DNA of 64,000 nt from NCBI GenBank assembly GCA_034766995.1, contig CM068313.1, forward strand, positions 6,911,461-6,975,460, read 5' to 3'. The notes under the pieces were generated by a model that saw only the letters and a program-made list of their open reading frames with translations, was not told the DNA's origin and searched no databases. The stretch comes from Acanthacorydalis orientalis. Lineage: Eukaryota; Arthropoda; Insecta; Megaloptera; Corydalidae. Of this stretch, positions 12,819-27,010 are shown piece after piece (position 1 is the first letter of the stretch; every line of letters begins with the position of its first letter). The translations under genes and the position numbers were made by a program.

Positions 12819-13399
12819 AAACTAAACAATTTTACATTCATGAGGAAAATAAATCTCTAAACGTTAAATATTTGTTTACTCAAGCATATAGTCCAAAGTC
12901 ACGTTGCCACCGAATGACCTTCACCCATAATTTTTAATGAGCAATTAGAACACGATTTTGAATTCCCAGATCTCGAGTCGCATCCGGTATTTTACATATT
13001 TTTATTTAACGCCGTATAATGTAATACGATGATCGATAAGAATTCGTTATTGTTTTTTTTTTATTAAATTTTAATTTCATAACGAGCCATATCATTATAA
13101 TTAATTAACATTGATTGTAATAACCATGGAAGTATTGCAAATTGAATAACATTTTTCGGTAATTAAATATTCAAATAATTGGCTGCTCTCGTTCATGTTT
13201 TCAGAACAATTGATTTTACTTCAACATGAACACTTGATATTCTTTGATTTAGTATTTTTTTCGGTGTTACTTAAAACGTCGCTTCTGGCTGAAAAAAGGT
13301 TTACTATTTATGTTATTGAAATTCTTTTTTTTGTTTTCTCATATGTATATGGTATAAAGAATATTATCAAGTTTTTAATCATATAAGATTATAATTTAA

Positions 13400-13494
<95 letters not shown>

Positions 13495-13496
13495 AT
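13400..13496. repeat. Compound (TA)n(TG)n microsatellite
   Basis: Two TA blocks separated by tgtaca and ending in about nine TG units. Confidence 0.95.
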
Positions 13497-14928
13497 AACC
13501 TTATTTTAAGAAATCTTAACATATATTTGACTTATAAGGTATATGTTAAATTTCTATAAAATAATGTATAACAACTTATGAATAACATTCTTTATTTCGA
13601 TAATGATATGTTTCAAGATATTAACTTTTTTTATAGTTAGTTTACATCTTTTTATTAAAATTTCCGAAACTATTAGTTTATATTTATAATAATTTGAAAA
13701 TTTCTCAATTTTTTCTTGATTCTCTAAATCGTTTTATTCAAATAAGAAGATAATTCTATCTATCATTTTTTTATTTATTAATCTCGTTTTCTTATCTAAT
13801 AATAATCTTAATACCTGTTATTCATTATTAAAGCAAATATTTCGGTCACATTTTCATATCAATCAAATATTATTTTCTATAAATATTAAAACAATCTTGT
13901 AGTTTTTTTAAAAAAAAATTTTAAATGAAGGTAAATGTAAATTCTAATAAAAATATGTGTAGAACAAACAAAACAGGAAATAAATTATTGAAATTTATTA
14001 AATGAGTATAAAATTAAATAAATAAGTAAATATTTGGTAACTGATATGATATTAGAAATAAATTCTATGGGGATTAATTCAATTTATTACGTTTTTAGTT
14101 TTAAAAAGAATGTAATAAAAAACATAACCATATGGTAGTTCTGAGAATAAAATGTATCACTCATTTATCCTTGTTATTTATTCATGTTGTAATTTATTTA
14201 TACATTGCTTTATTGTTACGTCAGAATATTTTGAAATATCTCGATGATCTCTTTGACAATGCATTAATATGACACTCAGTATGTGATCTGGAATCGTTTA
14301 AGAATAAAAAAATCATTGAAAGCCCAAAACATACATTTTCTCAGTAGTTCCATGCTCAATAATTTTTAATACTCTTTTACCCTCAATAAAGCACAACTCA
14401 GTGCGATTATATTTTATGCAACATTTATGCAATAACTAATACCATTTATTCTGAAAACAAGCCAAGCTATTATTCTAAAAATAAACTTATTTTGAAATAA
14501 CTGTTAAATAATTGAAATAATTAGTATAAACAATGAGTCAGTGTATTTTTCCTAAAAACGAAAATTATATATATATTTCACTCGTTATAATTTCGTTACA
14601 ATTTTAATTGAACTGATTAATTATTTTGTTTATATAGCGTATTATCTAGTAGCCCATAACCGAATATTTGACTTTAAGGTCACATCATTGATGTGTGCAA
14701 AAACTGTGACAGTTATTTTAAATCTCGGTACATAATTTAATTTAAATAAATATATTAAAAAGTTTTTTTCTATTCACTGCTCTCATAAAAATATTTTTAC
14801 AAACAGCACTGACTTTTATAATCAAATTATTCCATAATCACTTTTTTTAATAATATTTTTTTGTTTTTATAAAAAAGTGTTTGAGTATACTTTTTTTAAT
14901 ATAAAAGTTGAATTTTTGTAACTAAGCG

Positions 14929-15045
14929 CTCGAAATGCCATTATAATTAAGAATCAAAAATAATTCATAATCAATTAATGAACATTGATCAGAAAAATAT
15001 TTATGGTTTGTATGGTGAAAGAAAAATCTAATAATATTTCGTGTT
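14929..15045. repeat. Fold-back family, single arm (copy B)
   Basis: The segment gctcgaaatgcc, then aagaatcaaaaataattcat, then gatcagaaaaatatttatgg parallels the right half of the copy at 61443-61715. The matching left arm is not visible, so this is a half element. Confidence 0.55.
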
Positions 15046-15854
15046 CGTTTTGAAACATACTATAGTCTATTTTCTTTTATTAGACATTTGTTGTATTTTT
15101 ATACACAGAATAACAAAAAGATCCCGGAATGATTTTATGTTATAACCTTCTTTTTTTGTTCCATTTTTTACATTAGTGAAACTAACATTTTTTACAACAA
15201 AATAGATTATTACTAATGGCAATAATGTAATAAATAAATTCCTTTAACTTCAAACTATTCACTCTTATTTTCAATTTGTTATCCCTTTTCTTGCTATCTT
15301 ATTACCGTCTATAATAAACGTTCCACTGTATATCTCTCATTTTTTGCAGATATAGCTTATTACATAGATAATAATTTTATAAACTTTTTTCACAATCGAG
15401 ACGTCATTAAAATGTCTGATTCAAATATATTTTACTCAACAATACCTTACAAACGAAACAGAATTGAAAGATACATTTTAAAACATCTATTCTGATCAGT
15501 TAAATCTAAAAACTGATTTAAATATTTTTTAAATACATTTCATTAAATACTTGAACGCAATGTTTTGATCTTCTTGTGAATTAATAAAAATTATCTTAGG
15601 AACAAGGTCTTGCTTATTCTTTTTTTTAAACATTTTTTTTCTAATATGATTTTAACATAATTTAGAATAATTAATATGGTACATAATTTAATAGTTTTTC
15701 ATATGTATCTCGCCGACAGTTTATTTGTACGAAATATCAATAACGAGGCGTTGAAACTTCATTTTTGTATCCATTTATTTTTCATTTCAATCCTGCAATA
15801 CACACATATTATCGTATTGAACGAGAAATAAAATAATATTAAAAGTATATAATG

Positions 15855-15965
15855 CAGAGGCGTCACATATTTCGCCTACATTGGAATGATGATATCGTTG
15901 GATCACCAAACACAGGCACGTCGAGGTTTTCTGTATAACTACGTAGAAAACCTGTCCTACCTCTG
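15855..15965. mobile_element. Short CAGAGG-terminated element, possible hAT-type MITE
   Basis: It begins cagaggcgtcac and ends gtcctacctctg, so the two ends read inward as CAGAGGCG and CAGAGGTA. It holds an internal 9-bp stem (aggttttct / agaaaacct, about 15923-15952). The flanking 8-mers (atataatg and aataatat) are not a clear target duplication, which weakens the call. Mixed base composition contrasts with the AT-rich surroundings. Confidence 0.35.
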
Positions 15966-16016
15966 AATAATATAGGATTATTTGAATTACACGTATTTTC
16001 GAACACAGCATACATC

Positions 16017-16018
<2 letters not shown>

Positions 16019-16075
<57 letters not shown>
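16019..16075. repeat. (TA)n microsatellite
   Basis: Pure TA array of about 28 units. Confidence 0.95.
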
Positions 16076-16076
<1 letters not shown>

Positions 16077-16356
16077 AATAAATAATTTTACTATATGTGA
16101 TTCTTCATTTCAAGTTTCTTTAGTGAATATTTTTTTATAAAAATATACATGGTTCCTTTCAGAACAAAATAAGATAGAAAGAGAAAAGACAAGAGTGACG
16201 ACTTATAAGAAATTTATAAATTACTATACACATTCCTAATATAGTAATGAAAACGTATTTTTATAGCACGATAAACCATAATAAATAATAGATATCTAAA
16301 TCAAAATATGGAGTGTCTAAATGTACCTATAAACTGTAATCAATTACTTTCACAAG

Positions 16357-16610
16357 TACATTTTTCTCGTCCCACAAAACACAACAGTTTTCTAATAAAA
16401 AATGTTCAACATATCTTTATTGATCAATTTTGATTGTTACTTATACACATTTCGAATTTTCTGTTCTTTGGCAATCTGAAAATGATGGCATTGCTATCTA
16501 AGTGTGTATAAGCAACAGCCAATGATCAGTAATGATTTATTGATCAATTTTGAGCAAAAAAAAAATGTTTGTGGTTTGTAAGTTGAAAAAATTTACGAAA
16601 ATGAATTTAG
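16357..16610. repeat. Fold-back (long inverted repeat) element, copy C
   Basis: Left arm: ctcgtcccacaaaacacaac, then ttgatcaattttgattgtta, then cttatacaca. Right arm: tgtgtataagcaacagcc, then ttgatcaattttgagc, then tgtttgtggtttgtaagttg. The arms are inverse copies and the loop is about 60 bp. Compared with copy A the inner stem is better kept. Confidence 0.7.
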
Positions 16611-16651
16611 ACAGTCAAATCTGTATTGTCGATTATTTTTTTAAAATATAT

Positions 16652-16912
16652 CAGGCCCATAGCCATATCGTCGTATTAGAGGGCAAACACAATTATTGAA
16701 GGGGCAAAATCTTTTTTATGTGAAAAAATTGTTGAGGGTTACGGTGGAAACGCACTCATACACGATTTTTTTTGCGCATAGAAACGTTTTTGATTATCAA
16801 GATAAACTCTTTAAGATACTCCATGATTTGCAAATCTACCAAAATCACAGATTTTGTTAGGAGGGGTAAACGGAACAACCAGAGGGTAATACCACCCCTG
16901 ATTACAAGCCTA
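16652..16912. mobile_element. hAT-type MITE, copy 1
   Basis: 261-bp non-coding element. The left end is caggcccatagcca. The right end is ttacaagccta, that is CAGGC.. with its outermost G changed to A. It is flanked on both sides by the identical octamer aaatatat (16644-16651 and 16913-16920), the 8-bp target duplication typical of hAT transposition. Body sequence is homologous throughout to the element at 32323-32601. Confidence 0.88.
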
Positions 16913-17012
16913 AAATATATAGTGCTTTAAATGAAACGAGATTTTTATATAAAATCCGATTTGGGATTGTTTTATTTTCATACTTAAAACATTATATCGT
17001 CAATAAAGTAAT

Positions 17013-17013
17013 T

Positions 17014-17067
<54 letters not shown>
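17013..17067. repeat. (TA)n microsatellite
   Basis: TA array with one tg variant. Confidence 0.95.
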
Positions 17068-17068
<1 letters not shown>

Positions 17069-17311
17069 GTTTAATTTTTAAAATGTTTATTTTAAAAAAA
17101 TCATTATATTTATTTCTTGAAAAAAGATAATTATTATTTTAATATTCTAAATATATACTACAACTCTAAATCGCCATGTGCATTCAAATGAACCCATATT
17201 TTTACTTCTCCATATTTTTAAATACTATTTCGATAAATTTGAAACATTTTTAAGTGATTATATCTACTGGAATGGGTGCAATTTTTAATTTTCCCTGACT
17301 AAATATTCTAT

Positions 17312-17313
<2 letters not shown>

Positions 17314-17364
<51 letters not shown>
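17314..17364. repeat. (TA)n microsatellite
   Basis: Pure TA array of about 25 units. Confidence 0.95.
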
Positions 17365-17367
<3 letters not shown>

Positions 17368-18405
17368 GAAGTATGTAAGTTTTAATAGATACAGAAAGGT
17401 AGTTTCATCTGAATGGATTTAGCAGCTTGTTATAAACACATTGACGAGTTAAATAATTAATATAAATGACATTGTATATAATAACAAAACAATTAATATT
17501 TTCTTACTGTATACATAAATTCATCAAATATTGAAATCCAGCACTTACTATAACTTATAGTCTGCACGCTATTTAAAACGTTATAATAACGTTTGTAGAG
17601 TCGGCCGACTAAAATTCTTGTGCCTAACCTAATATTTATTAGAGCCGTCTTGAAAAAACATTAAATGAAAACAGTTTTCTGATAACATCCTTTTCATTCA
17701 AAGTCTAAAAGTAGATTAAAAAAAAAATACAATCATTAACGAACGATGAATTTTTAATGCTATAATTTCTTTATCCACTTAATATGTACCACTCATACAG
17801 TTATTCAAATTTGTATATCATTATCAATAATATTACATGTCGTATTAAGTAATACACATTACCTTAAAAATTGATAACTTTATTGCATTTTACCGCTAAA
17901 ACAATTACAAACTCTACATAAGTATAAACCAAACCTTTTCATATTTCTTTTACCATTTCTTAATTTTACATTATTTAAATATATACATAAACAAAATAAT
18001 AATAAAAATAGTTTCGAGAAATACATATTTATTGCATTTTACATATACAAAAAGTCAACATTTTTATTCTTATTATAAAAATGTTACAAATATCATAACA
18101 GTAAATACTCTTCATGAAAACATCAAATATACTTGATTTCCAATTCTTCATTTTTAAAAGTACATGACACAATCTTATTTAGTAAACAAGTAAATATTAT
18201 TTACATTTAAATAACCTTATAAGCATTTCAACTGTTAATTAAAAAAGAATTAATGCTTTTTTACATCAATTTGATTGTTAAAAACAATATAAAAATAACA
18301 GAACAGTGCATGATAACAATATATAAATATATGTATAATATTACAATTTTTTTCGCATTAATTTCATAGAAAAATAGAGTTATTTATATAAATGTAAACC
18401 TAATC

Positions 18406-19552
18406 CTATCCTGAAGTACCTACCATTGATGATACTCCAGTTTTGAATGCCTCCAAATTTTTATTATAGTACAGATTGAAATCAAGCCTAAAATCAAAAC
18501 AAATATAAGAAATAAAAAATATCCACTCCATCTCACCTGAATGTAAAAAATCATCACATTTAAAAAATAAATACATAATCACATTACAGAAATAATAACA
18601 CAAGCTATATATTCCATGCATATATTAATATCTCTCTATATTCTTCATAAAAAATGTCAGTCAAAATTTTCAAATAGTAGTTTATTTAATAATGTATATA
18701 TATAATCTATCAAATCTTAGTAAAATAACACATGACAATTTCAAAAAATCGAAGACCTAACAGACGAGATAAACAGATGTTAATCTTGTAACTATGTCAT
18801 AATAATCCAGACCAAATCTACAAAATGTGAAACCAAATTTAACCAATACATACAAAATAATTTCTGACAATTTAAAATTTAATAACTAAATAATTGAAAT
18901 TCAAATACAATTTTTACAAGATTTTTTAGAAAATTAATCCTGTACTTATATATTAACTGTATCACATAAATCAAATTATACTATAAAAGAGATAAAATCA
19001 TGTGTTCCATATTTCTACAAAATAAAAAAATATGTAAGCTACAGCATCCATCAATACTTTTTCATCTCAAATAGTTTTCAGCACAAGCCTACGAATGAAA
19101 AAGAAATATATGATTTAAATTTCAAATTACAAACCTATATAACAAATTGACAAGCTTATCATTTGTATTTTTTTTACTGATCTCTATAATCTTGTCAATG
19201 AATCCAAGCATAATGGCTGTGAACTGCAAGTCAAACCGAGCAATTCTTTGTTCAAAGCTCTCACTTTCTACTATTGTATTCTCCTGATCTGCAGTTGCTT
19301 CTTCTGTCATTGAAACCACACTTGATGACATTAGGTCAGGTGACTATCACAAATAAATAATGTTATTGTAAATAAATAACACTAAAATTAACTATCAGTA
19401 CTAGTCTTACATAATACCTTTGAAGAAAATAAAATTAATCACAAAATACAAGTTTCATTAAAAATGCCAACAAAAATTATCATTCTATTATTTCCACTAT
19501 CTAATAAATGTTATACATGATCATAATATATTCAATCACACAGATATGTATA

Positions 19553-19648
<96 letters not shown>

Positions 19649-21535
19649 TATTTCAAGTGTAATTTTACAATCCTTATATAAATTAAAAACTAACACACAA
19701 ACGTCTATATAAATTAATTACAAAAATTTTCATGTACATAATTAAATATATAGATTGCAATAATTAATTTTAACACTTAAAGTAAATAACTTAATACCAA
19801 ATTAATCTATAATAAACCAAGACATAACAGATATATTTCAAATAATCAGATTTTTGTCAGAATTATTAATACTTGAGGAAAATTCAGTAAGCTAGCACTA
19901 AAGCAAACCTAACTCAAAAACAATACATTCACTAACCCAAAAAATAATTAACTTAAACCATATTCCAACCATGCAGTACCAATTCACATAGAACCAACTC
20001 CAAACATGCACAAAAGTCATAATGAAAAATATTTTACCAACAAAAAAAAATGTTAAACAAACATCTGACACTAATAACTGTATTTGGATATGCAAATTAA
20101 TTCCAATCCTCAATTATTTAAACTGTAAATAATTAAAAATAAAAATTATATTTAATGTACAAGTAAATAATACAATTAATAACATTTGAATAAAGGCAAT
20201 AACAATGTTCTAAAATAAATACTATAAACTTTTAATATGCGTTTTGAAATTCTGTTCAAAAACATAATTACAACTTGTTTGGAAAAAGAACATATTAAGT
20301 TATAAAATGCTAAACCACTTACATTTGTGATTCTGTCTATTTTTCTACATGTATCTACCAATGCATCTTTCTTTAATACAAATTAAATTAACTTTCAAAA
20401 ATTGATATCAATTATATATAATATTAATCACATCGTAAAAAAATATTTTTATAAAACTTACAAACTTTCTATAATAAATAAAACAATATATAATTACTTT
20501 TTTAAAACATATTCATTCTGAAAAGAACAAATATAAACTATATCATTTCTTGTTTCTTATATCCAAACTTAACTTATATATATTACATGTACAAAATCTT
20601 AAGTAAAATCCAGCATTCTCCAGTAAAATTTACTTTTAATATCATCTGCATAACATAATTGGTAACAAATTATAAAAAATATATATATTTTAATCATTCA
20701 TTTTTGATTATCATGCAAATTTGTGATAAATAACTTTTCATTGGTCATTCTTATATGAATTTTTACATAATATGATCTAATCTCATCAAAAAACATTTAC
20801 TGTCTTTCACACATCTGATAGTGTTTACCTACATGTATGTAAATACAGATACTTTTCTTTACACAAATGAAACACCTCACGTTATTAGCTGAAAGCAAGC
20901 AGGCCTAACAAATAATACCTGACATGACAGCTCACTGGTTTCACGCATTGAACTTATCATGGAACTCAACTCGGCATCCAAATAGTAACACTGCATTCGC
21001 TACAAAATGGGCCGCGAAAACAAAATCAGTTAGTACACTTCCTAGTCAAAAAAGTTTATATTTTCATACAGATGGTCAAAAAACGTACAATCAAATCTAT
21101 TTTTTATTTAAATTAAACAAATAAGTATAATTTATAACTTTATCAGTAAAAAATAAGAATCATGCTGTCTTACAGATATTAGTCCTAAATTTAAAGACTG
21201 CTCCTATAAAACAAACTAAAAATATAAATGTACTTGCAAGATAATAAATCAAATGAAATATTACTGTACTAGGAAATACTTAAAATATAATAATAAATAG
21301 AAAAAAAAACAATATAAATTGAAAATTTAAAAATTTGGTGTTTTTTTGCCCAATACAAATAAATCATGTAAAAGTTCTGATTTTACGGAATTAAATCTTT
21401 CATACCAATATACCATGTATCAATAAAAAAATATAATTAAATGTAATTAATCTTTTTTCATACACTAGAAATTGATAAAAAATAATATAGAAATGTCAGA
21501 TGTTCAAAACTATCTATATATGAGTTTTTATGTAC

Positions 21536-21584
<49 letters not shown>

Positions 21585-24500
21585 TACATACATACGTACA
21601 TTACATCTCAATGAATTTAAAAATAATACTTTTATACCTTTTCACATTCAGAAAAAAATATCACCTTCACCTGAAAACTGTTGCAAACCAAAACAAAACT
21701 CAAATAAATCTTAGCTGTGGCATTAAAAGGAACAGTGCTTTTAGTATATGAAACATAAAAAAGTAGGTAATAAAACTCCATTTTAACAATTTTAAGATTA
21801 TTTTAAACATAGAATGTAAAAATTGACATCAAAAATTAAAAAGTGAATTTTTCTACATATATATAAAATTATTTACAGGTATTTTTTTAAAAAAAAAATA
21901 ATAAAATAATATGAAAAAGTAACTTGCTGGATAAATATATATTTTAACTGTAATTCCTATTCAAATAAAGTCAATATAAACATTTGTAAAGTCTTCATTT
22001 ATATTACTCTAAGTTTTAAAAAAGGTAGTATACAAATAATTCAGAACGTTATTTAACAAAAATGAATAAAAACTTTCGCAATTAACAACCAAAATAACAC
22101 AACACCAATATATACAAATCGATTTATAACTACTGACAATAACTATATAGGTTAATTCTTAAGTTGATAACTATACATATGAAAAGTGATTAATAAAATT
22201 ATTCTGATAATATTACAAAGATACACCCAAGTACAAAAACTATTCAAATTGTAAAGAAATAAAATAATCAAAATAAAGAACAATTGAAAAAGAAAGAAAA
22301 AAATAAAACTTAAAACATCCAAGAAAACTTGTTAGTAAAATAGAAAAGAAGAAATTAAAATATCAATTTTAAATTATAATTCATAAACAAAATTGTTAAC
22401 ACAAAAATCCTATCACAAATAAACCACCATTCATAGAACACTATTAACATAATTTGTTAATATTTAATCTGCACAAATCTTTCAATAACATACACAATTT
22501 ACTCTTAGTCACAAGCATTTTCAAAAATTATTTACACATTACTACAAAAACAAAATAGGGGTTAAAGTTAAGTAATTTTTCATAACATAAAATTGAAATT
22601 ACTTCATTTGTTCACTATTAAAACACATTATATATATATATACAAATATTAAATGAAAAAATCAATCAAAAAATAAATATTACAATACCTGGACAAGTAT
22701 TTCTAATTATTTACAATACCTGAATGAATTTGCAGAAATCAACACAGACAGTAAGAAGTTTTGTAACTGTCTTTAATAACACTGGATCTTTTAACATACA
22801 ATCCTTCAGACACATATCCAAAAAGTCTTTATGACATTCCAATACTTCATCCATATTGTCTGCCTATAATTATATAGATGAAATAAATATTTCATACTGA
22901 CTGTTTTTTAAACTTTAAAAATTATCTACTTTTATTTACTTACCTTGTTTACTTTATCAATAAACAGAATCCAGTTAGGTTCGATCACTTCCAACATCAT
23001 ATAATACTCAAAATTTTGTACACAATTCAACATACGTTGTCTAAGCGTAAAAGCTGCACGATACTGACTAGCTTCAATTTCACCAAATGTTTTAGCTTCT
23101 TTATTACACATCCAAACTCTATAAATTTACAATCAAAACAGATATTTTCAAACAAATAGTATAATCAAACTTATCCCTACATAAATATTAACGCTTATTT
23201 AAGTACTACACCTGCAAAGAAGTCGTTCCACATGTTTACAGAAAAATAAATGCCGAAAAATCATCTGATAACAAAAAATAACTTCTCGATTTAAAACAAG
23301 CGAAACAGGCCATTTCACTTCATATCCAAAAGAAAACGATTCCAATCCAGTTAAAATTATTTTTTCTCCTTGCATGTTGTATTCTAAAATAAGAATATAA
23401 TTTATCAGATTACACTTCAAAGCAAAGACAAAACCAAATAGCTTTCAATTACCTAAAGTTAATATTTTGAACATTTGATATTGTAAATCATAAGGCAACA
23501 ACTGGATTCTCATATCTTCTTTATATTTATCGCTACTTGATGATGACAGTCTTAAAGCCAAATCAAAAAGTGATCCAAGTTTAGTTAGTGAAATCTTATT
23601 CACAGTTTTTGATAATTCTTTTTCACATAAATCCATAAATTGTACTATGAAATCCCCCTAAAATGAATTAATGATAATAAATAACAAATATTAACAAAAC
23701 AAATAATATTCTGCTTGAAAACATTGTTTTTTTTTTTATAAAATAAATTCATCAATTAAAAAAAAATAAAAAATATAATTATCAGAATAATTCATATTTT
23801 TAACATACTTGCTCAAGTAAGAAATAATGTTTTATAGAACGTAATCTTCCAGGTAAATCATTTTCTTTCATCAACAAATACTGAAGAGCTTCACTTGCAG
23901 TTATATAAGCTTTTTCTATTGTCTCTACATATTTCTGTTCTTCAATATGATAAGTCAATGGTTCTGCCTTAATTTCAATCGGCTTGCCACACTGACGAAT
24001 AACATTTAAGTATTTACCTACTCGAAGAATCATATCTGCAATTCGTTCTAAGAATGTAGGAACTCGTTCACGACGAATACTATACCTTTTTTGCCAATAA
24101 TCATCTGAATATATTAAAGGTTCTTTTGCACGATCCATTACTTCATTATCTTCAACTAAAAACTAACAAAGAAGTAAATAATAGATACCAACAACAGTTT
24201 AGAAAATTTATTTATTATACCTCTTTAAATGGATCATTAATTATACCAGTATAAATCCAATTTCTAAGCATTTGCATATAAGGTACAGCTGCTCTTTGAG
24301 TTAAAAATAAACAGAGATTCCGACCTTCCTGATCACCTGCATTATTAACAGTGTGTTCATGTAATAAACTTAATACTTTTCCACCATTAGCATTTGCCTG
24401 TAAAAAAGTTTACTATAAATTAGCTGCTTTTCAAATAATATATTTATGTAAACTACAAATTTTATAAGTTATAATTCAAATTACAAGAAATTAACAATTG

Positions 24501-26536
24501 TTCAAAAAAACTATATGTTTTACCTTTCCAATAGTAGATGCTATACTTGACATAATACTCATCGACTGTAAATTACTTTGTATATAAAACCATAACTTAT
24601 GTAAAGTAAGATTGCTTTTACGTTGTTCAGTTTCGAGTTGACAAATAAAAATCTGGAAATTACAGTATTCCATCTAAACATATTTTTATTTAATGAAAAA
24701 AATTTGTATGAAATTATAAACAATCATTATTATACTATACAAAAAGGAATTGAGGAAAAAGTTCCTGAATAGTATATTAAACATTTCAAAATACTAAATA
24801 AACATCATTTAAAAAAATCTTACATGATAGTCTTTTAATATTTCAGCCATGGCAAATGCTAAAGCATTATTTACTTGTCCTGCTTCAACCAACACTTTAT
24901 CTTCAACAAATCTTTGAACCATAGAATAATGTGATGCAAGGGGTAAAATCTGTTGTACTAAATCATAAAGAGATGTAATGATATTTGAACTAACAGTAAA
25001 TTCCTGAACACTATAGGTATCGTTTAATGGTAGAGGATCAATATACGATCCCTCAACACCCTGCAATACGAACAATATATTTTCAATGAGAACACTTTCT
25101 TGAGATTGTGGTGGAATGGGACCGAGTGTTAAAACACCGAGGTCTTCTGAGGAGAAATTCCATGAAAGATTCGGTCTTTTCTTCATTACTGATGATGTTG
25201 ACATTATGGAATATTGACTACTTTTCTCAGTAGAAGCCTTTGAAAACTTTGAAGATAATGACTTTGTGCTTGAAATGACTTCATGTAATTGGTTTTTAAG
25301 TAGTGGGTAACATTCTGTTGTTGATATTTCTTTGTTAGCGTGGCTGTGTCTACTATTCGTTTTTTTTAATAGTTCTTTAGTATTTTCATCTCTTGATAGA
25401 TAATATATTAACTCAACAAAAACTCCCAATGAATCAACACTAAAACAGGTTTATCGACAAAAATATTTTAATTAAATTAAGATACGGATTTTGACTTAAA
25501 GATATGGCAATATATATAAAATACCTGAACATAAAATAGAAACATATTTATACTCATTCCTTTCGGTTTTTCTCCTTGATATAAAAGTATAATATTTCCT
25601 TTCATATTACATAAATATCAGAAAGTAAAATTCGCTTTTAAAATAAGTAAAATAAAAAAAATTTATATACATATAAAAACCCACATTACTCATCACTTTC
25701 TCCGCAAAACAAAGTGAAGAGAAATGTTTGCTTTGTCAGCTCATAGATTTCAAGTTTAATTCATTAAGTTTCGTTCTTAAATATTTTAACGTTTAAATAT
25801 ATTATGTTGTAAAAACCAATAAACAGTTTTTTCTATGTTTTTTTCTATTTTCCCATCAATTTTGATAGGCTATATACTAGCAAATAAATATAAAGTATTT
25901 TACTGTTGAAACATCATATCTGTCAGATCAAATTTAACTATTATTTTAATATGATTATACTTAATAATGTATATAAAAAATAAAGAAATGCAAGACACGA
26001 AACAAAAAATATTTACAAGAATAAAAGTTATTAAAGAAACTATTAACATGAAAAAATTGGACAAATAATAAAACAGTAAAGCGAGAAAAATAGATTCAGT
26101 AAAAAAAAACTATGCATTTCGATTAATGACAAATGTAAATTACAAATAAAAATATTTGATGAGAAACACTTTACATCAAAACATCTACTTTTATCAAGCC
26201 CACTAAACTAATAAATATTAAAATAAAAATCAATTCAAAATGACACTCACTTTTTCATTAAAAGCTCATTATACTTTGCGAGAAAGAGTTCAGGTGTAGG
26301 TGTAAACTTCATTATTTCTTGAATATGAAGATGTGAAGCTCTTGTCTGAATTGCTGTCTGTGATTGTGAATTACTGTCAGTAATAATCTTGACAAGTTCA
26401 TCTGGTGAATAATTGGACCTACATCAAATAATATAAATAGAAAATTCAAGTAGTACAAACGATCATTTTATATTATATATTACCTCAATAACTGGACTAA
26501 CTCCAAGACTAAATGGTTCACTTTATATTCACTCAT
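18406..26536 (-). CDS. Grip84: Gamma-tubulin complex component 2 (GCP2 / Grip84)
   Basis: Core subunit of the gamma-tubulin ring complex that nucleates microtubules at centrosomes. Thirteen phase-consistent GT-AG exons: 26484-26536, 26251-26418, 24824-25439, 24524-24652, 24221-24397, 23809-24162, 23453-23657, 23212-23383, 22944-23118, 22720-22863, 20919-20999, 19135-19343, 18406-18487. They encode 854 residues (human GCP2 is 902). GCP-specific stretches include the GRIP1 start ([17 protein letters not shown], residue about 180), [67 protein letters not shown] and [20 protein letters not shown]2 runs to [15 protein letters not shown] near the C-terminus. The start is [14 protein letters not shown] in exon 1, the only upstream in-frame ATG. 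The 27-codon exon 11 lies alone in a 3.4-kb intron interval and is easy to miss. No defects seen. Confidence 0.96.
19544..19642. repeat. (TA)n microsatellite in GCP2 intron
   Basis: About 100 bp of TA units within the intron between exons 11 and 12 of GCP2. Confidence 0.95.
21538..21590. repeat. (TA)n/(CA) microsatellite in GCP2 intron
   Basis: TA array that passes into acacacatata and catacatacg, inside the intron between exons 10 and 11. Confidence 0.9.
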
Positions 26537-26972
26537 TTTTTAATTAAAACTATGAACATATAAATCATCAAACCATTGTAAAACATTCAATTTTAAAACT
26601 TAATATTTACATATTTGTGCAAGTTGACATTTCATGGTGTTCAATTTCCCTAATCGTTTAACACACTGAAAAATAATTCCCTATTGATTTTTTTTTGATT
26701 TGTAAGAAAACATTTCTTATCATGAAATATGGCAAATGTACTTTAATGTAATAATTATTTCATTAAACACAATCCAGTAACTAACAAATTTCCAATCGTT
26801 AGATATACAATACTTATTGAATAAACAAATTATTTTTATTTTACATATTTTATCACTTGGTGTAATCAATAGAAAACAATTAGTTTAAAAAGTAAATAAT
26901 CTAATTTCTTAATTTTTAATATTTTAAAATATCATCTGATAATTTATCAACATAATTATTATAAATTAGCTG

Positions 26973-26974
<2 letters not shown>

Positions 26975-27009
<35 letters not shown>
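26975..27009. repeat. (TA)n microsatellite
   Basis: Short TA array about 440 bp upstream of the GCP2 start codon. Confidence 0.9.

Positions 27010-27010
<1 letters not shown>

Larger units (their letters stand above)
12819..16651. other. Intergenic AT-rich region
   Basis: No gene recognised. It contains TA arrays (13400-13496, 16019-16075), a half fold-back repeat (14929-15045), a short CAGAGG-ended element (15855-15965) and a fold-back repeat (16357-16610). Around 12890-13000 composition is more mixed (tcacgttgccaccgaatg), without an open frame. Confidence 0.6.
16913..18405. other. Intergenic between MITE and GCP2 3' end
   Basis: No gene recognised. It holds two TA arrays (17013-17067 and 17314-17364). 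The part next to 18405 is probably the 3' untranslated region of the gamma-tubulin complex gene. A minus-strand polyadenylation hexamer is present at 18028-18033, but nearer signals are unclear. Confidence 0.5.
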
